A stretch of 64,000 bases of DNA from Pythium myriotylum (taxonomy: Eukaryota > Oomycota > Peronosporomycetes > Pythiales > Pythiaceae), in the NCBI GenBank assembly GCA_023091665.1, contig JALJCQ010000022.1, forward strand, positions 434,001-498,000, in the 5' to 3' direction. Below the pieces are notes generated by a model. That model had not been told where the DNA came from. It saw only the letters and a list, made by a program, of their open reading frames with translations, and ran no database searches. How positions within the stretch are numbered: the first letter of the stretch is position 1; every line of letters begins with the position of its first letter. Shown here in pieces: positions 1 through 11,199 of this stretch. A program made the translations under genes and the position numbers.

Positions 1-122
1 TATGCTGATGAGAAAATCGAAGAAGAGCGAATCGCCAGTTCGGCGAGTCAGTCGAGGGGATCCTTCCGTGTCGCATATCGGCACGCCGAGACCTTAGTCT
101 TCTCGCGGTTTCGTTCTCGCAG

Positions 123-293
123 AAGGCGAAGAACCGACTATTAGTGGCCTCCAGCGGCCACGCCGTGGCCATTGGAGTCGCTAGCCGAGTGCTGGGATAC
201 GCCGAGAACAATCTCGCTGTTCTGGAACCTCGGAGTGAGAAGCTGCTCAGCGGTGTCCGGGAATTGGCCATCCAGCAACCGACCGCAACTTGA
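123..293 (+). CDS. Possible last exon of an upstream gene (partial)
   Basis: An open frame ending at TGA 291-293 follows a pyrimidine-rich stretch with an acceptor-like ctcgcag just before 123. The frame reads as an ordinary protein tail, including LLVASSGHAVAIGVASRVLG and later GVRELAIQQPTAT. No domain is recognised. The gene, if real, begins outside the window. It could equally be chance, because the open stretch is only about 57 codons long. It lies on the same strand as the exchanger gene downstream but ends about 730 bases before it, so it is unlikely to be part of it. Confidence 0.3.
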   Translation, partial: KAKNRLLVASSGHAVAIGVASRVLGYAENNLAVLEPRSEKLLSGVRELAIQQPTAT

Positions 294-1019
294 AAGTTGC
301 GTTTAGTCCCTTTAAAGGGACAGGCGGCGGCGGAATCGCTTGTTGTACATCCGGCAAACAATCAGACGCACCATGCTGCACGTACGCAGTTGCCCAGATA
401 ACTTCTATAGGGTGCTTGACCAAGACGGCTGCTGGTGCATCGATCTCGAAGATCTCTCTTCCAGGACACTTCCCCCAAGTGTATAGGAGTAAAAGGAACT
501 ACAGCACAAAGCCTCGTAACAAACGATTCTGAGACGGAATGCTGAACTTTGTCGAGCGTCGACTCGTGAGCGTTGCGATGGGTGACGGTGCGCTTGGAGA
601 ACGGGCAGCGTCGAGATTTGGGATAGCGACTCGTCTATACACAAGCAGCACGTGTCGAGGAGTCAACAATCCCGGGACAGTTGGAGACAGTCGAGACTCC
701 ATCTGGCACGCCAGCCAAGTTCATCGCTAAAGCAGTTTGTTCACGGCCTGGACAGAACCCGAGTTCCTCGGCAGAGTCGCAGTGCGTACTCGGCAGCCGG
801 AACGGGTTTATCATCAGAGCCACTCGACTGTGATGCTACGTGAGGCAGATTCAATCGTCGCTAAATTTGGCTGGCGGAGATATGGTATCTTGGCAATGAA
901 TGTGCCAGGAATAATGATAATCAAGGGCGTGGAGAGGAATCAAAGCCGATCGCTCCCAGCATTGGCACAATCTCGCTTCGATATTGTTGACTTCCGACTG
1001 CGTTCGGGAGCTCTGCGCA
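294..1019. other. Gap with no convincing gene
   Basis: Short open frames occur on both strands but none has a recognisable domain, a signal peptide or a believable exon chain. The stretch presumably holds the 3' end of an upstream gene and the promoter of the Na+/H+ exchanger gene. An in-frame ATG at 984 would lengthen that exchanger by 12 residues. Confidence 0.5.
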
Positions 1020-2918
1020 ATGGAGAACTTACCCCACGAGAATGATCTCGAGGTGCACTACTTCGGGTCTTCAACCATGCTGGAGCTCGCTTCCATGGCG
1101 ACGCTGTTCCTTTGCCTTCTTCTCGTGGCCATTCTCATCAGCAACAAGGTTGCTCACCACTGGCACTTACAGTGCCTCCCAGAAGCGGGCGCAGTGATTT
1201 TGATCGGCATTGTCGCGAGCATAGGATGTCGGTTCGCTTCGGGAGCTATCGCAACTTCTGTAAGTTATCCCACTTGCTGCCTCGAGTTACCTGAACTGAC
1301 GTTGTGTGGATGAGCAGCTCATGACGTTTGACTCCAATATCTTCTTCGTTGTGCTTCTCCCTCCGATAATCTTCAACTCGGGTAAACTGAGCCTATGAGC
1401 AATCCTTTCCCCACACACTCTGACGGCATCAAACAGGATACACACTCAAGCGCCGCTTCTTTTTCGAAAACATTCGTGGGATATTGTACTTCGCGATCTT
1501 CGGAACCCTCATATCGAATCTCGTGGTCGGGCTCGTCTTGTACGTCGTCGGGCAGTTGGGCTGGAGTCTGCGGCTATCAGCAGCGGAATGCCTCACCTTT
1601 GGAGCCCTCATCAGTGCAACGGTTTGCCCTTCGAATCCAAGTGTCAATCGCTTAGCTCACATACTTCATGAAATGCCAGGATCCTGTATCAACATTAGCC
1701 ATTTTCCAAGAGCTCCACGTCGATCCAACGCTTTTCTACCTCGTTTTTGGCGAAAGCGTTCTGAACGATGCTGTTGGAATTGTTCTCTTTGAAACGTTTG
1801 AGAAGTTCGTTGGCGTGAGCTTCACTGCATCGTCGATGATGCTCGCTCTCATTGACTTCGGATTGATCTTTATCGGCTCGACGCTTATCGGGATCCTGTT
1901 CGGACTTTTGTCGGCGCTGCTTTTCAAGCATTTCAGTTTCAAGGACTGCGTTCTCCACGAGGTCTGTTTTGCGACCGTATTCCTTACTCATTTCCGAACC
2001 TGATGATAATCGGGGATGTAGGTGGGGGCGTACTTGCTCTTCTCCTACATTCCATTCCTCGCATCCACCGGCGTCGGAATGTCTGGCGTTGTCTCCATTC
2101 TATTTACGGGCATAACTATGAAGCACTACACATGCAACAACATTTCATCGGAAGCCCAAAACGTGTAAGTTGCAATCGCTCTCTTGGGTAATCCTGAGTA
2201 CTCGTTCATGGCTCGAACGTTAGATGCTCGCGCTTCTTCAACTCCATTGCTCACTTGACCGAGACCACTGTGTTTTTGAGTACGAGCTTCTACTGATGGC
2301 AGATAGCGGGTCTGTTCTGACCGACTAATGGTATTTCCAGATCTTGGTCTCACGGTTTTCTCACTCAAGCGCGGGTACCACTTCGGGCTCATCGCCTGGT
2401 CGCTGCTGGCTTGCTTCGTTGGGCGTGCACTCAACGTGTACCCACTATCCAAGCTTCTGAACCGCCGTCTGGCCGAGCCCGTGACTTCGAACCAGCAGCA
2501 CATGCTCTGGTTCAGTGGGCTTCGTGGCGCCGTTGCTTTCGCGCTCGCGTCGTCCTTCCCTGGTGACCACAAAGACGTACGTCGAGTCCTGAAGCTGCGA
2601 TTGCCCATTGGCAACTGACGCTACACCCCATGACAGGACATTCTCGCGACGACCATGGTCATCGTGCTCTTCACCGTGTTCGTCATGGGCGGCGGCACGG
2701 TCGCGATGCTCGATCGCTTCCAGATCCAGCGCCTGACGTCCGAGCAGGAGCAGGAGCTCGATCGCTCCGTGCGTCCGATCGACCGCATGGCGCTGCTGCA
2801 GTGGGACGACCGCTTCCTCGTGCCTTTCTTCACGAGGCCCGCGAGCGCCAAGGTCTTCTTCGACGAGACACCTCCTCCTCCTCCTCCTTCGACTGCTGAG
2901 CCGGCCACGTTGAAGTGA
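1020..2918 (+). CDS. NHE8-like Na+/H+ exchanger
   Basis: Predicted cation/proton antiporter of the NHE (SLC9) family, which exchanges luminal H+ for Na+ or K+; NHE8-type members act in Golgi, endosomes or vacuole. I infer eight exons: 1020-1259, 1318-1381, 1437-1621, 1680-1961, 2022-2164, 2224-2279, 2341-2576 and 2637-2918. All phases match and give about 495 residues. Family motifs in order are [52 protein letters not shown] (transport-site ND), NVYPLS and [17 protein letters not shown], near the conserved Arg of the last helices. The protein has a dozen hydrophobic segments and ends in a short proline-rich cytosolic tail. It is shorter than animal NHE8, mostly in the tail. An alternative start lies at 984. 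Family assignment is firm; the NHE8 subtype is inferred from overall resemblance. Confidence 0.88.
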
Positions 2919-3187
2919 TGAGGTTACGCTGACCGAGCGTAACCAGGGTTACTCTCATCGTTTCGCACGTCGTGATGGTGTCGACGTCACCGCCCCCTTC
3001 TCAGCTAGTTCAACCGCCGTCATTTTCCCACCCACTTTTCACTCCAATTACATCCGTATCACCTTTTTATGCGACGGAACGTGTCCTATGACATCTTCAG
3101 AAACAGTACGAGATTGCGCTCCTCGTGGGATTGTTCGGGGCTTCTTATTTCGTTCCGGCGAGCCGAGCCCACCACGTAGCGCGCGCG

Positions 3188-4488
3188 ATGCTGGACGCCG
3201 TGGGCCGGCGCGCGGCGGCGCAGGCGCGGCGCTCGCTCTCGCTCATGACCTTCAACATCCTCGCGCCGTGCTACTTCCGCCACGGCGGCCGCCTCGAGAG
3301 CGACGACCGCACGGCCTTTCTCGCGCGCGCCAACGCCATCATCCGCGCGATCCAGCGCGACCGCAGCGATCTTGTCTGCCTGCAGGAGTTCTGGTTCAAC
3401 CGCGAGTACCAGGAGACCTTCCGGCGCGCGTTTCGCGAGTCGCACTACATGCACACGGCCAAGCGACCAGGTGAGTTTGCCAAGGAGCGTCGTGGAACTA
3501 GTCGACGACGATGGAGTTTTGATGGACGACTATGCAAGTCTGGATACTGACAATCGATTGACTTGCTTGGACGCGCCCAGACCAGAAAGAAGACGGGCTG
3601 GCGATCTTTGTCGACAAAGAGAAGTTCGACATCCACAATGTGCACCACATTGAGTTCGACAATGCCGGCGACCGCGTAGCTCTCATGATGCACTTGGCCA
3701 CCAAGTGGAACAGACATGAGCTGCCCCTCCACCAGCGTGTGCGTTGACGGACCATATTGGGATTGCTCGCTGTGGACCTTGCGATGACTGAAGCTTTGGT
3801 GTTTGATCCAGTCGTTCCTGCTAATCAATTCGCACTTGACGTTCCCACACTGCGAGATCTACAAAGACATGCGATTGTCCCAGATCAATCTGGTGCTCCA
3901 ATCGATCCGACGCTACGTCGCAAGAGAGCAACTCGAGCACGCGCCTGTGGTATGCTCTAGCGATTGAAATCTGAACATGTAGCCATGTTTGGTTCTGCGA
4001 CACGTGGCTGACTGACTCTTCACTTGTGGTTTCTCCAGTTGATGTGCGGCGATTTCAACGACTTCAACGACCCCGTTCACAACATGGTCATGAACCACGG
4101 CTACGCCAGCGTCTTCTCTAAGATTCACGGGCGCGAGGCACGCATCACGCACTGCAACCACAACAACCGCGAGGTTGGAGTGGATTTCATCTTCGCCTCT
4201 CACTTGGACGGTCACGAGCGTGGGGCAAAGGCGCACAAGCTCCATGAAGACCGCATGCAGCTGGTACCAACTGACTGCGTCTTGTACCCGCGAGAAATGC
4301 CCGACCGCACGCGATTAAAGCGGCCGAGTTTTGGTCACAACTGGGAGCATGTCGAGCACCCGGACGGCGAGTACATTGAAGAGGAAGAGACGTTCGTCGA
4401 CTATTGGAAAATGGTGTCAGATCATCGTCCGCTGATCGCCTCGTTCGACGTTCTTCCTCCAGCGACTAGTCAGATCATCAAGCCGTAG
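3188..4488 (+). CDS. Endonuclease/exonuclease/phosphatase-fold enzyme
   Basis: Predicted Mg2+-dependent phosphoesterase of the EEP fold, the superfamily of DNase I, nocturnin, Angel and sphingomyelinases. Four exons are inferred (3188-3470, 3581-3738, 3812-3949, 4039-4488), giving 342 residues in frame. Visible motifs are LMTFNILAP at the N-terminus, LVCLQEFW (catalytic Glu), INSHLTFPH, MCGDFNDF (Asp/Asn pair) and SDHRPL (catalytic Asp-His). The set is complete, so the enzyme should be active. The start is uncertain: the same frame is open back to an acceptor-like ttcag at 3100 and encodes a hydrophobic ALLVGLFGASYF stretch, so an unseen first exon could add a signal or membrane anchor. The substrate, whether RNA, lipid or nucleotide, cannot be told. 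The next gene downstream is on the opposite strand. Confidence 0.82.
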
Positions 4489-5002
4489 CAGTGTCTCGTC
4501 AATTGGAGCTCGGAAAGAACACGTTGCTTTGACAAGAGAGCAGCGTTGTAATATAACTGCGCAACGGCGATGTTATGAAGAATACAATTTTGTATCGCAT
4601 ACTTGGGGAGAGATCTCTTTAGACATAGTAGTAAATCGCATCTGCGACTCTTACTGCGTAGTGTGGGCTGCCATTGGACCCCACTACGTACCAGATAATA
4701 GCACCCGCGCGCTTAGAGTGTCCTTTTCACACGCAATCACATCACGTCACGTCAGTTCAGACAAGGATTGCCAGTTCGAACTAAACGACGATCAAGATAG
4801 GGTCCATCATTACCTGAGAGGACTGTTGGTGCTCTCCTCTCCTATCCTACATCCTGTACTGCAGTAAGAAGTCGGTGCTCGTTTGGGCAGAGAAAATTGT
4901 ATACATGTCTACACTGACATCAAACTTCACATTTATGTTCAAAAGTTGCGATGCCCAAGACCGAGCGTGGCTAGTCTTGGATCAAACAGGCCTGCCGACT
5001 GC
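4489..5002. other. Intergenic gap between convergent genes
   Basis: Convergent 3' flanks of the EEP enzyme and the first AA17-like gene. I see no conserved coding potential and no RNA gene. Confidence 0.6.
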
Positions 5003-5848
5003 TTAGTCACGCACACGGTAACGGTTGCTCTTCTTGCAGTTCTTCTTAGGAGCCGGTGCCGCCGCCTTCGGGGTCGACGCTGGGCTGCTGGCTTCGCCAC
5101 CAACCGAGTCGCTGGAAGAAGGAGCCGGAGCCTTGCTCACAGAAGGAGTGTTGGCGGAGCCACCCGAGTTTCCAGAGTTGCCCGAGTTGTTCGAGTTGCC
5201 CGAGTTGTTCGAGTTGTTGGAGTTTCCCGAGGTACCCGAGCCACCAGAAGTGCCCGAGCTGGAGGAACCGCCCGAGCCGCCCTTGAGGTAGACACAGTCC
5301 GTGTACACCTGCCACGGCTCACCGTGGACACCGATCCAGTAGATCGTAAGACGGTCGGCGCCCGAGCACTTCTTGGTGTCGATCGGGATGGAGCCGTCGG
5401 CGTAGGTCTTCTGGCAGTCGTCGGCGTACGCGAGCTTGGTGTTGTCGCACCAGACCTCGCACGGGCCGGCGTGCGTGAAGCCCGAGTACTTGAGCGTGGA
5501 CGGCAGCGTGGCGCGCTTGGAGTCGTCCTTCTTCGTGAGACCGCACTGCGCGTCCGAGTTGTACTCGGTGAGCACGGTCTGCTTGGCGAGGATCAGGTCC
5601 TTGAGCGACTTGTAGGCCGACTTGGGGAAGTTGTCGACAAAGTACTTGACCGTGCCTTCCGGGCCGTAGCCGTACTTGCTGTTGTCCATCTTGCCAAAGA
5701 CGTCGCTGGGCACGGTCTGGCCGTAGCCGTTCGACGGGTATCCCTGCTTCCAGACCGCGGCCGGGTCGACGATGTAGCCGTGGCCGAGCGCCGACGGGAC
5801 GGCAGCGAGGAGCGCGGAGGCGAGGAGCGTGACGGTCGGCGCGTGCAT
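5003..5848 (-). CDS. Secreted AA17-like copper lytic polysaccharide monooxygenase
   Basis: Single-exon gene of 281 residues. A signal peptide (residues 1-22, ending PSALG) is followed directly by HGYIVDPAAVW, so the mature protein starts with the His needed for an LPMO histidine brace. The second brace His is likely in FTHAGPCEVWCDN, and the axial aromatic residue probably lies in WQVYTDCVYL near residue 185. The catalytic domain ends near residue 190. A low-complexity Ser/Gly/Asn linker with SGNSNNSG-type repeats follows, then a basic tail with KKNCKKSNRYR. AA17 enzymes are known from oomycetes as copper oxidases that cleave pectic homogalacturonan and are induced on plants. My family call rests on these motifs and on the paralogue at 15194, not on a search. 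The long tail may bind a wall polymer. No uORF is seen here. Confidence 0.82.
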   Translation of the reverse strand: MHAPTVTLLASALLAAVPSALGHGYIVDPAAVWKQGYPSNGYGQTVPSDVFGKMDNSKYGYGPEGTVKYFVDNFPKSAYKSLKDLILAKQTVLTEYNSDAQCGLTKKDDSKRATLPSTLKYSGFTHAGPCEVWCDNTKLAYADDCQKTYADGSIPIDTKKCSGADRLTIYWIGVHGEPWQVYTDCVYLKGGSGGSSSSGTSGGSGTSGNSNNSNNSGNSNNSGNSGNSGGSANTPSVSKAPAPSSSDSVGGEASSPASTPKAAAPAPKKNCKKSNRYRVRD

Positions 5849-6497
5849 CGTGGAGGAGGCGTGAGGGGCTCGAGGAGAAAACCGGAATGGAGATGTGGGT
5901 GGGTGAGAAGCTGAAGAAGGTCAAGGTTACACGTAGCGTACCCTGCGCTGGTCATCGTTGCCTCTTCCGTGGGCCATCTGTCCGTCAGGCAATCGTCTGC
6001 TTCCGAAGGGTCCTAGCGTCTCGGTCGAGCGGTCCAAGTGTACGGACCATTGCGTGATGGCTGACACTGCCACCGCAACGCGCAGCCATCTTCCAGTGGA
6101 TTGGCTGAAATAGAGAAAGAAGACGATTGATTGGATGAAAATGGAAAGGAGTCAGAAACTGCTGCGATCCCAGCCGGATCTAGAGCGCCATCCTGGTTTG
6201 TCTGCATCTACGATGCTGCGCGTTGTGCAAATCGTGCTCGCCTCTCCATTCCCAGGAGGCGCGTGTGATGAATGGAGAGGCAGGGAAGACAGCTCGCAAC
6301 GGTTACATGGATAAGTGTGGAGAGTCTGGCGGTCGCGCGAAATCCACGTGACCGTATGATCATCACAAATCCAGCAAATGCAGACTAATCGATGCGTCAC
6401 GAGGGGATCAGAATGCACGAACGAGAAGACACTGCACTGCTCATGGGATATGTATGTATGATGGACGAGGGGTTGTGGTAGTAGGCCATGGAGCTGC
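5849..6497. other. Intergenic gap
   Basis: This is the promoter side of the AA17-like gene and the 3' flank of the dipeptidase gene, both on the minus strand. No supported gene is seen. The leader just upstream of the AA17 start is pyrimidine-rich on the minus strand. Confidence 0.55.
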
Positions 6498-8571
6498 TCA
6501 GCGGATGGGCTTGTAACCCGAGGTCTTGCCCGAGTTGGCGAACTTGCGACCGACGACGATGCCGACGCCGCCCGCCACCAACGCCACCAGCACCGTCAAC
6601 GTGTACGACACCGTCGCGCGTGGGCTCGTCGCGTTCGCGTCCGCCTCGGTCGACGCGGTGGGCTGCTGCGACGCGTTGAAGAAGCCGACGAGCTCGAGCC
6701 ACCACTTGGGGTAGAACAGCGGCTTGGCCACGAGCGTCGACGTGAGGAAGCCCGACATCTCGTACCCGTCGTGGAACACCGTGACGAGGTAGTCGAAGAG
6801 ATCCGAGAACGCGCTGTGGCTCTGCGTCGCGAACAGCGCGGTCTGCTCCGTGAGGAACTCGCGCACGGCGACGTCGCCTTTCTCTTTGCGCAAGGCGGAC
6901 GTCTGCTCAGAGATCTGCGCGATGACATTCTCGGCCGCTTGCTCGACTTGGAGCTGCACTTTCTCCACATACGGATGCGCATAGAGGTAGAACCGAGCGG
7001 CCCAGTTGCCGACGACGGCGTTGATCCAGAACGACGACGACCGATCGAAGCGGAAGAGCGAGGCGTTCGAGTACTGGGCGGGCGTCGAGGCGGTCTTGAC
7101 GTAGACTGGCGCGTACACGGTCGCGTGCGGTGCGTACTGACCGAACCAAAGGAACGCATTGTCTGGATTCGAGGCGTCGAGCACTGACACGAACGAGTAG
7201 CTCGCACGGAAGATCGAGATGGCGCGCTCGAAGTGGCCTCGAGAGAGATCGTCAGCCGTGACGAACTCGTTCGTCGTCTGGTCATAACGGTCTGGGTTTC
7301 CGTACGGACCGCCCGGGGCACCCTTAGTCATATCGAAGGGAGTGCCTTCGTAGTGGTCACGCTGGAATCGCATGATATCGTGTGGGGACAACGGACGCGC
7401 CGTTTCCACAGAAAAGGGGTAGTCGCTCGAGTACACGTCTGTGTATGGTGAGAGGCTGAGCCCCGGGTTCGCGAGCGTGAACACACGCCACACGCGACGC
7501 GTCGAGTAGTACTGATGTGTTTGCTCGCGAGGTTGCGAGTAGACCTTTGTGAAGTCGAACCGCTCACCCGACTTCGGCTTCCAGAGCTTGTTGCGAATTG
7601 CGACTTCGAGGAGGTTTGGCGACGCCATGAAGTAGTCTGTGTTGTTCAGATCGACCTCATGGATAACGAACTGATTCGCTACGACGGCAATGTGGTTGTC
7701 TGGGACGCGCTGCGCTACCCAGATCGCGGACTTGCCGGTATCGTCTGGCAAGATGTGGAACATCCACGCCTCCTTCGTGTCGGTGACCGTCAACGCTTCA
7801 CCAGCCTCGCCCTTAGCGTCGTCTCCTTCCCACTCCGACCCGTAGTATCCGTACTGAACTGCAAGATCACCCATGAGCTGGATCGCCTCACGTGCAGTCT
7901 TTGTGCGCTGCAACGCCAGCCTCGACAGCTCCGAGACATCGAACAGTGCACTGCCTCCTTGACCTATTGGTTTGCTCACGAAACGAGCTCCGCACGTGCT
8001 CTCGCCGATGGCTAGTTGGTGCTCGTTGATGATTCCGTAGGCGCCGTCAATGTAGGCGTAGGTCGTCGGAACCTCCGGGATCGAGCCGATCACGGTCGTT
8101 TCAGTCCAGTTGTAAAGCCTCTTGTCCAAGTTTTCTCGTTTGTAGGCGTCTCCGTGTGCATCCCCAACTGAAAAAGCAAAGAACACCACCAAAAGCCACG
8201 TCATGAGTACCAGCTCGATCATCCTGATCCTCCTCCACAAGCTAAACCCTACCGTATCTAGGGTAGTCAAAGCTCACGAGCGTCACGTCGTGCTTGGCGC
8301 CTGCTGCGTGGGTCTGCTCCGGCACTTTGACAATGCGGAAGTCGCACGACGAGCAGTCGTTCGTGTGGGTCGTCATGGGCGAGCCCGTCGTCGACGCCTA
8401 CATTTTGACGCAACTGAGCCAACTCCGTCCTTTCTCACGACTTTGGAGCTGCTCACGAGCGCGCACCTTGGCGCCCACGAGAATCGCCGTGCACCGGTCC
8501 TCGCCGCGCGCCGCCAGCGGCAGCACCACCAGCGCCGCCGCGAGCGCCGCCACGCGTCCCAAGAGCTTCAT
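6498..8571 (-). CDS. C69-family dipeptidase, secretory and membrane-anchored
   Basis: Predicted N-terminal-nucleophile dipeptidase of peptidase family C69. Three exons join in frame: 8571-8467, 8397-8253 and 8167-6498, giving 639 residues. The first exon encodes a signal peptide (MKLLGRVAALAAALVVLPLA) and then GEDRCTAILVGAK, where the Cys is the expected nucleophile exposed by processing. Exon 2 adds ASTTGSPMTTHTNDCSSCDF, the typical continuation of that family. Exon 3 carries the rest of the domain. The C-terminus has one hydrophobic helix (VSYTLTVLVALVAGGVGIVVG) and a short basic tail, suggesting a type I surface or vacuolar membrane protein. A start inside the second intron would drop the catalytic Cys and is rejected. 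It lies between the secreted oxidoreductase genes and may help digest peptides outside the cell or in the vacuole. Confidence 0.88.
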
Positions 8572-8861
8572 CTGCGCGCGCCAGTTCGTCAACAGTCGCC
8601 CGCGGCTTCCACTTCCTGGCTGGCGAAGGCAGATCGCCAGAGGAAGTGAGATCTCCAGGATGCCGGGTCCCGAAACGAACGTCTCGAACAAGGGATTTCG
8701 TCCCGAAAAGGGAAATGTACTGAGGTTGGAGATAGAAAGATATGCAAAAGGTTTCTCGCGCTTGGACGAGGGTGCTCCCGAGTTCTCGCCACGTGACGAA
8801 TCCTCTCCGAGGACACTTCACGAGGCCGGAACCCTGCCTCAATTGCTACGAGTTGCCGTGA

Positions 8862-9635
8862 TTAGTAGCCGTTGATCTTGCCGTTCCCTTGGCCAGCGGG
8901 TGCAGGAGCCCAGCCGCTCTGGTGCCAGTGGTTTCCAGGAGTAGGAGCCGGGGTCTGCTTGGGCCAGCCACTCTGTCCGCCGTATCCACCACTAGCCTTC
9001 TTTCCCAGCGCACATGCCACGCGCGGGGTAGCCTTGCCACACACCGCATGGATAATAATGTTCCACTCGGGAGTGTTCTCCTTCACCGAAGGATAGTGCT
9101 CGTCCACCCACTTCACCTGGACCTTGCCGTGGCGGTTTGGTTTGAAGTCGCCAACCTTGCCAGACAGATCTCCCTTCTCACACGCGAGAGGGTCCTTGAG
9201 GTAGGTTTGCGGGTTGCAAGAATACGGCATCTTGGCGACCTTGTCCTTGCACTCCTGGGTGTCCACAAACTCGGAGAACGGACCGCACGCCTTGAGCGGA
9301 TCGTAGTGGTTCCCGGTCAGCGGCTTGCCGCACTGCTGGAAGCTCTCGGACGTGTAGTTGGAGCTCCATTTGACGTGGATGTGCCACTTGTACTGGACGA
9401 TGTCGACGCCGGTGCAGTTTCCGTCGGCCTTGACGATGGCGTCTTTGTCAATGTGTGCGAAGTCGAGTGCGGCGGAGATGGTAGCTCTGGTGCTGTCGGG
9501 CGAGTCGTACTGGACGATGATGGAACCATCAATGCCTCCAGCGCGATGTGGGTCGAACTTGTACACAAAGGATTGAGCATTAGCGGTAGTGAGGGTGAAC
9601 GCCAGAAGCGAAATGGCAGCTGAAGAGATCTTCAT
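8862..9635 (-). CDS. Secreted Cu-only superoxide-dismutase-like protein (copy 1)
   Basis: Single exon, 257 residues. A signal peptide (MKISSAAISLLAFTLTTANA) precedes a Cu/Zn-SOD-type domain. Copper ligands are visible: WHIHVKW (two His), TGNHYDP (the bridging-His position) and IIIHAVCG (fourth His). The disulfide Cys pair fits CGKPLTG and RVACA, and the active-site Arg is in ATPRVACA. The zinc-loop histidines are missing and the loop reads CEKGDLSGK, and the electrostatic loop is nearly absent. Both are hallmarks of the fungal Cu-only SODs. Such enzymes turn superoxide into H2O2 outside the cell. The tail after residue 220 is Gly/Pro/Trp-rich (GGYGGQSGWPKQTPAPTPGN) without an obvious GPI signal. 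It forms a head-to-head inverted pair with the broken copy at 10570. Confidence 0.85.
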   Translation of the reverse strand: MKISSAAISLLAFTLTTANAQSFVYKFDPHRAGGIDGSIIVQYDSPDSTRATISAALDFAHIDKDAIVKADGNCTGVDIVQYKWHIHVKWSSNYTSESFQQCGKPLTGNHYDPLKACGPFSEFVDTQECKDKVAKMPYSCNPQTYLKDPLACEKGDLSGKVGDFKPNRHGKVQVKWVDEHYPSVKENTPEWNIIIHAVCGKATPRVACALGKKASGGYGGQSGWPKQTPAPTPGNHWHQSGWAPAPAGQGNGKINGY

Positions 9636-10569
9636 CGTTGACGTAAGGTGTTGTGGTCGGTGTTTTCGTTGGAGTGGAAGTTTGAGAGTGAGAAGTTGTG
9701 AGGAGTTTGGGCGTGTACGACAAAGTCCTTTGTACCACGAGTCTGCAAGATGTTGAGCCCACGTGAGGTGTGGGACAGGGGTTGTCTGAGTCCTTTCGCT
9801 GCAACCTTTTTGCGACCCAACCAACTCACCTGACCGTCCACGAATCTGAGGGTGAATCTACTCTGTTCAATGTGACTCCACGGGGTCACTTCGTGGGAGT
9901 GGTGTACTGAAGACTTGTGTGCAGTAACACTGACAAGATTCGTAAAGTAAAGGCACACTCTGGGGGGCGCATATGCCTAAGCTTGAAGTGTCTTCATGTC
10001 TTCGCTGGGACAGGAGAAGAGATTGTATGGCTAGGGGTCCCTCTACCACCAGTATCGTGCATCCAACCCACTGGAAAGAAAGAGAAGCCCTCGCTCTGGG
10101 AACGTAGGACATGCTGGAGGAGCAGCGAAGCCATTTACTTGATTGGCGTTCGCAATGTTGATGCATCGGCTGCATGATGGTGAGCGTAGCCACCACCAAC
10201 CTACTCTTTTCGTGGTCGCTTGAGCAGTGTGATTACAAGTTAACTACGCAGGGCCCATCCACGCCAGCGTGGACTTGACAAGAGACGTTCTTGATTCATT
10301 GGATTGAACCACACGATGCATCCAATCAGTAGCTGACGGTTGGATGCACTGAATCAGTGTCAAAGTTCGTAGCATGGAGACCTCGAAGAGCAAGTCAAAC
10401 CAGAAAACCAGATTGGCTCGTCAAACCCTCAGTCCGACCTTATTCGCGCCAACCTGCCACGGTGGCATGGAGACTTTCTCACTAAGTCTCTCGCTTTGAA
10501 GCGCACCTCGTCAACATAAGTGCTAGTGGCACGAAACCAATCCAAAATTCGAGAAACCACCGACAACCG
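9636..10569. other. Shared upstream region of inverted SOD copies
   Basis: About 930 bases separate the start of SOD copy 1 from the start-equivalent of the broken inverted copy. No supported gene is seen. It may hold the promoter of copy 1 and the decayed promoter of the broken copy. Confidence 0.5.
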
Positions 10570-11199
10570 ATAAAGCTTTACGCCTCGTCTACTCTCCGCT
10601 GTCGCTCTCAGGTTGGCTGCAACAAACGCCAAACGTTCATCTATCTCTTCGATGCTAATCGAGCAGGTGGTATTGATGGTTCCATCATCGTCCAGTACGA
10701 CTCACCCGACAGCACCAGAGCTACCATCTCCGCCGCACTCGACTTCGCACACATCGACAAAGACGCCATCGTCAAGGCCGACGGAAACTGCACCGGCGTC
10801 GACATCGTCCAGTACAAGTGGCACATCCATGTCAAATGGAGCTCCAACTACACGTCCGAGAGCTTCCAGCAGTGCGGCAAGCCGTTGACCGGGAACCACT
10901 ACGATCCTCTGAAAGCGTGCGGTCCGTTCTCCGAGTTTGTGGACACCCAGGAGTGCAAGGGCAAGGTCGCCAAGATGCCGTATTCTTGCAACCCGCAAAC
11001 CTACCTCAAGAACCCTCTCGCGTGTGAGAAGGGAGATATGTCTGGTAAGGTTGGCGACTTCAAACCAAACCGCCACGGCAAGGTCCAGGTGAAGTGGGTG
11101 GACGAGCACTATCCTTCGGTGAAGAAGAACACTCCCGAGTGGAACATTATTATCCACTCGGTGTGTGACAAGGCTACCCCGCGCGTGGCGTGTGCTTGA
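10570..11199 (+). pseudogene. Broken SOD-like copy, inverted relative to copy 1
   Basis: This reads as the same SOD-like domain from QTFIYLFDANRAGGIDGS through WHIHVKW, TGNHYDP, CEKGDMSGK and IIIHSVCDKATPRVACA, then stops at TGA. The position matching the start Met of the intact copies is ATA at 10570. The following signal-peptide region keeps the exact 20-residue length but is scrambled, as if two compensating indels shifted the frame; another frame there still reads LLSAVALRLAATNA. The Gly/Pro/Trp-rich tail is missing. Copper ligands are intact, but Gly-to-Asp in VCDKA and several other changes are private to this copy. No ATG-led secreted product is evident, so I call it a pseudogene. A first exon further upstream remains possible. 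Confidence 0.72.

Noticed and set aside
4883..5914. Long plus-strand open frame of 343 codons opposite the first AA17-like gene
   Set aside because: It is the antisense of a G/C-third-position gene. It is Arg/Val/Ala-rich, has no domain, and crosses the AA17 signal peptide.
8253..8571. Starting the dipeptidase at an ATG inside its second intron
   Set aside because: That start lacks the catalytic Cys. Exons at 8571 and 8397 restore signal peptide and CTAILVGAK in frame.
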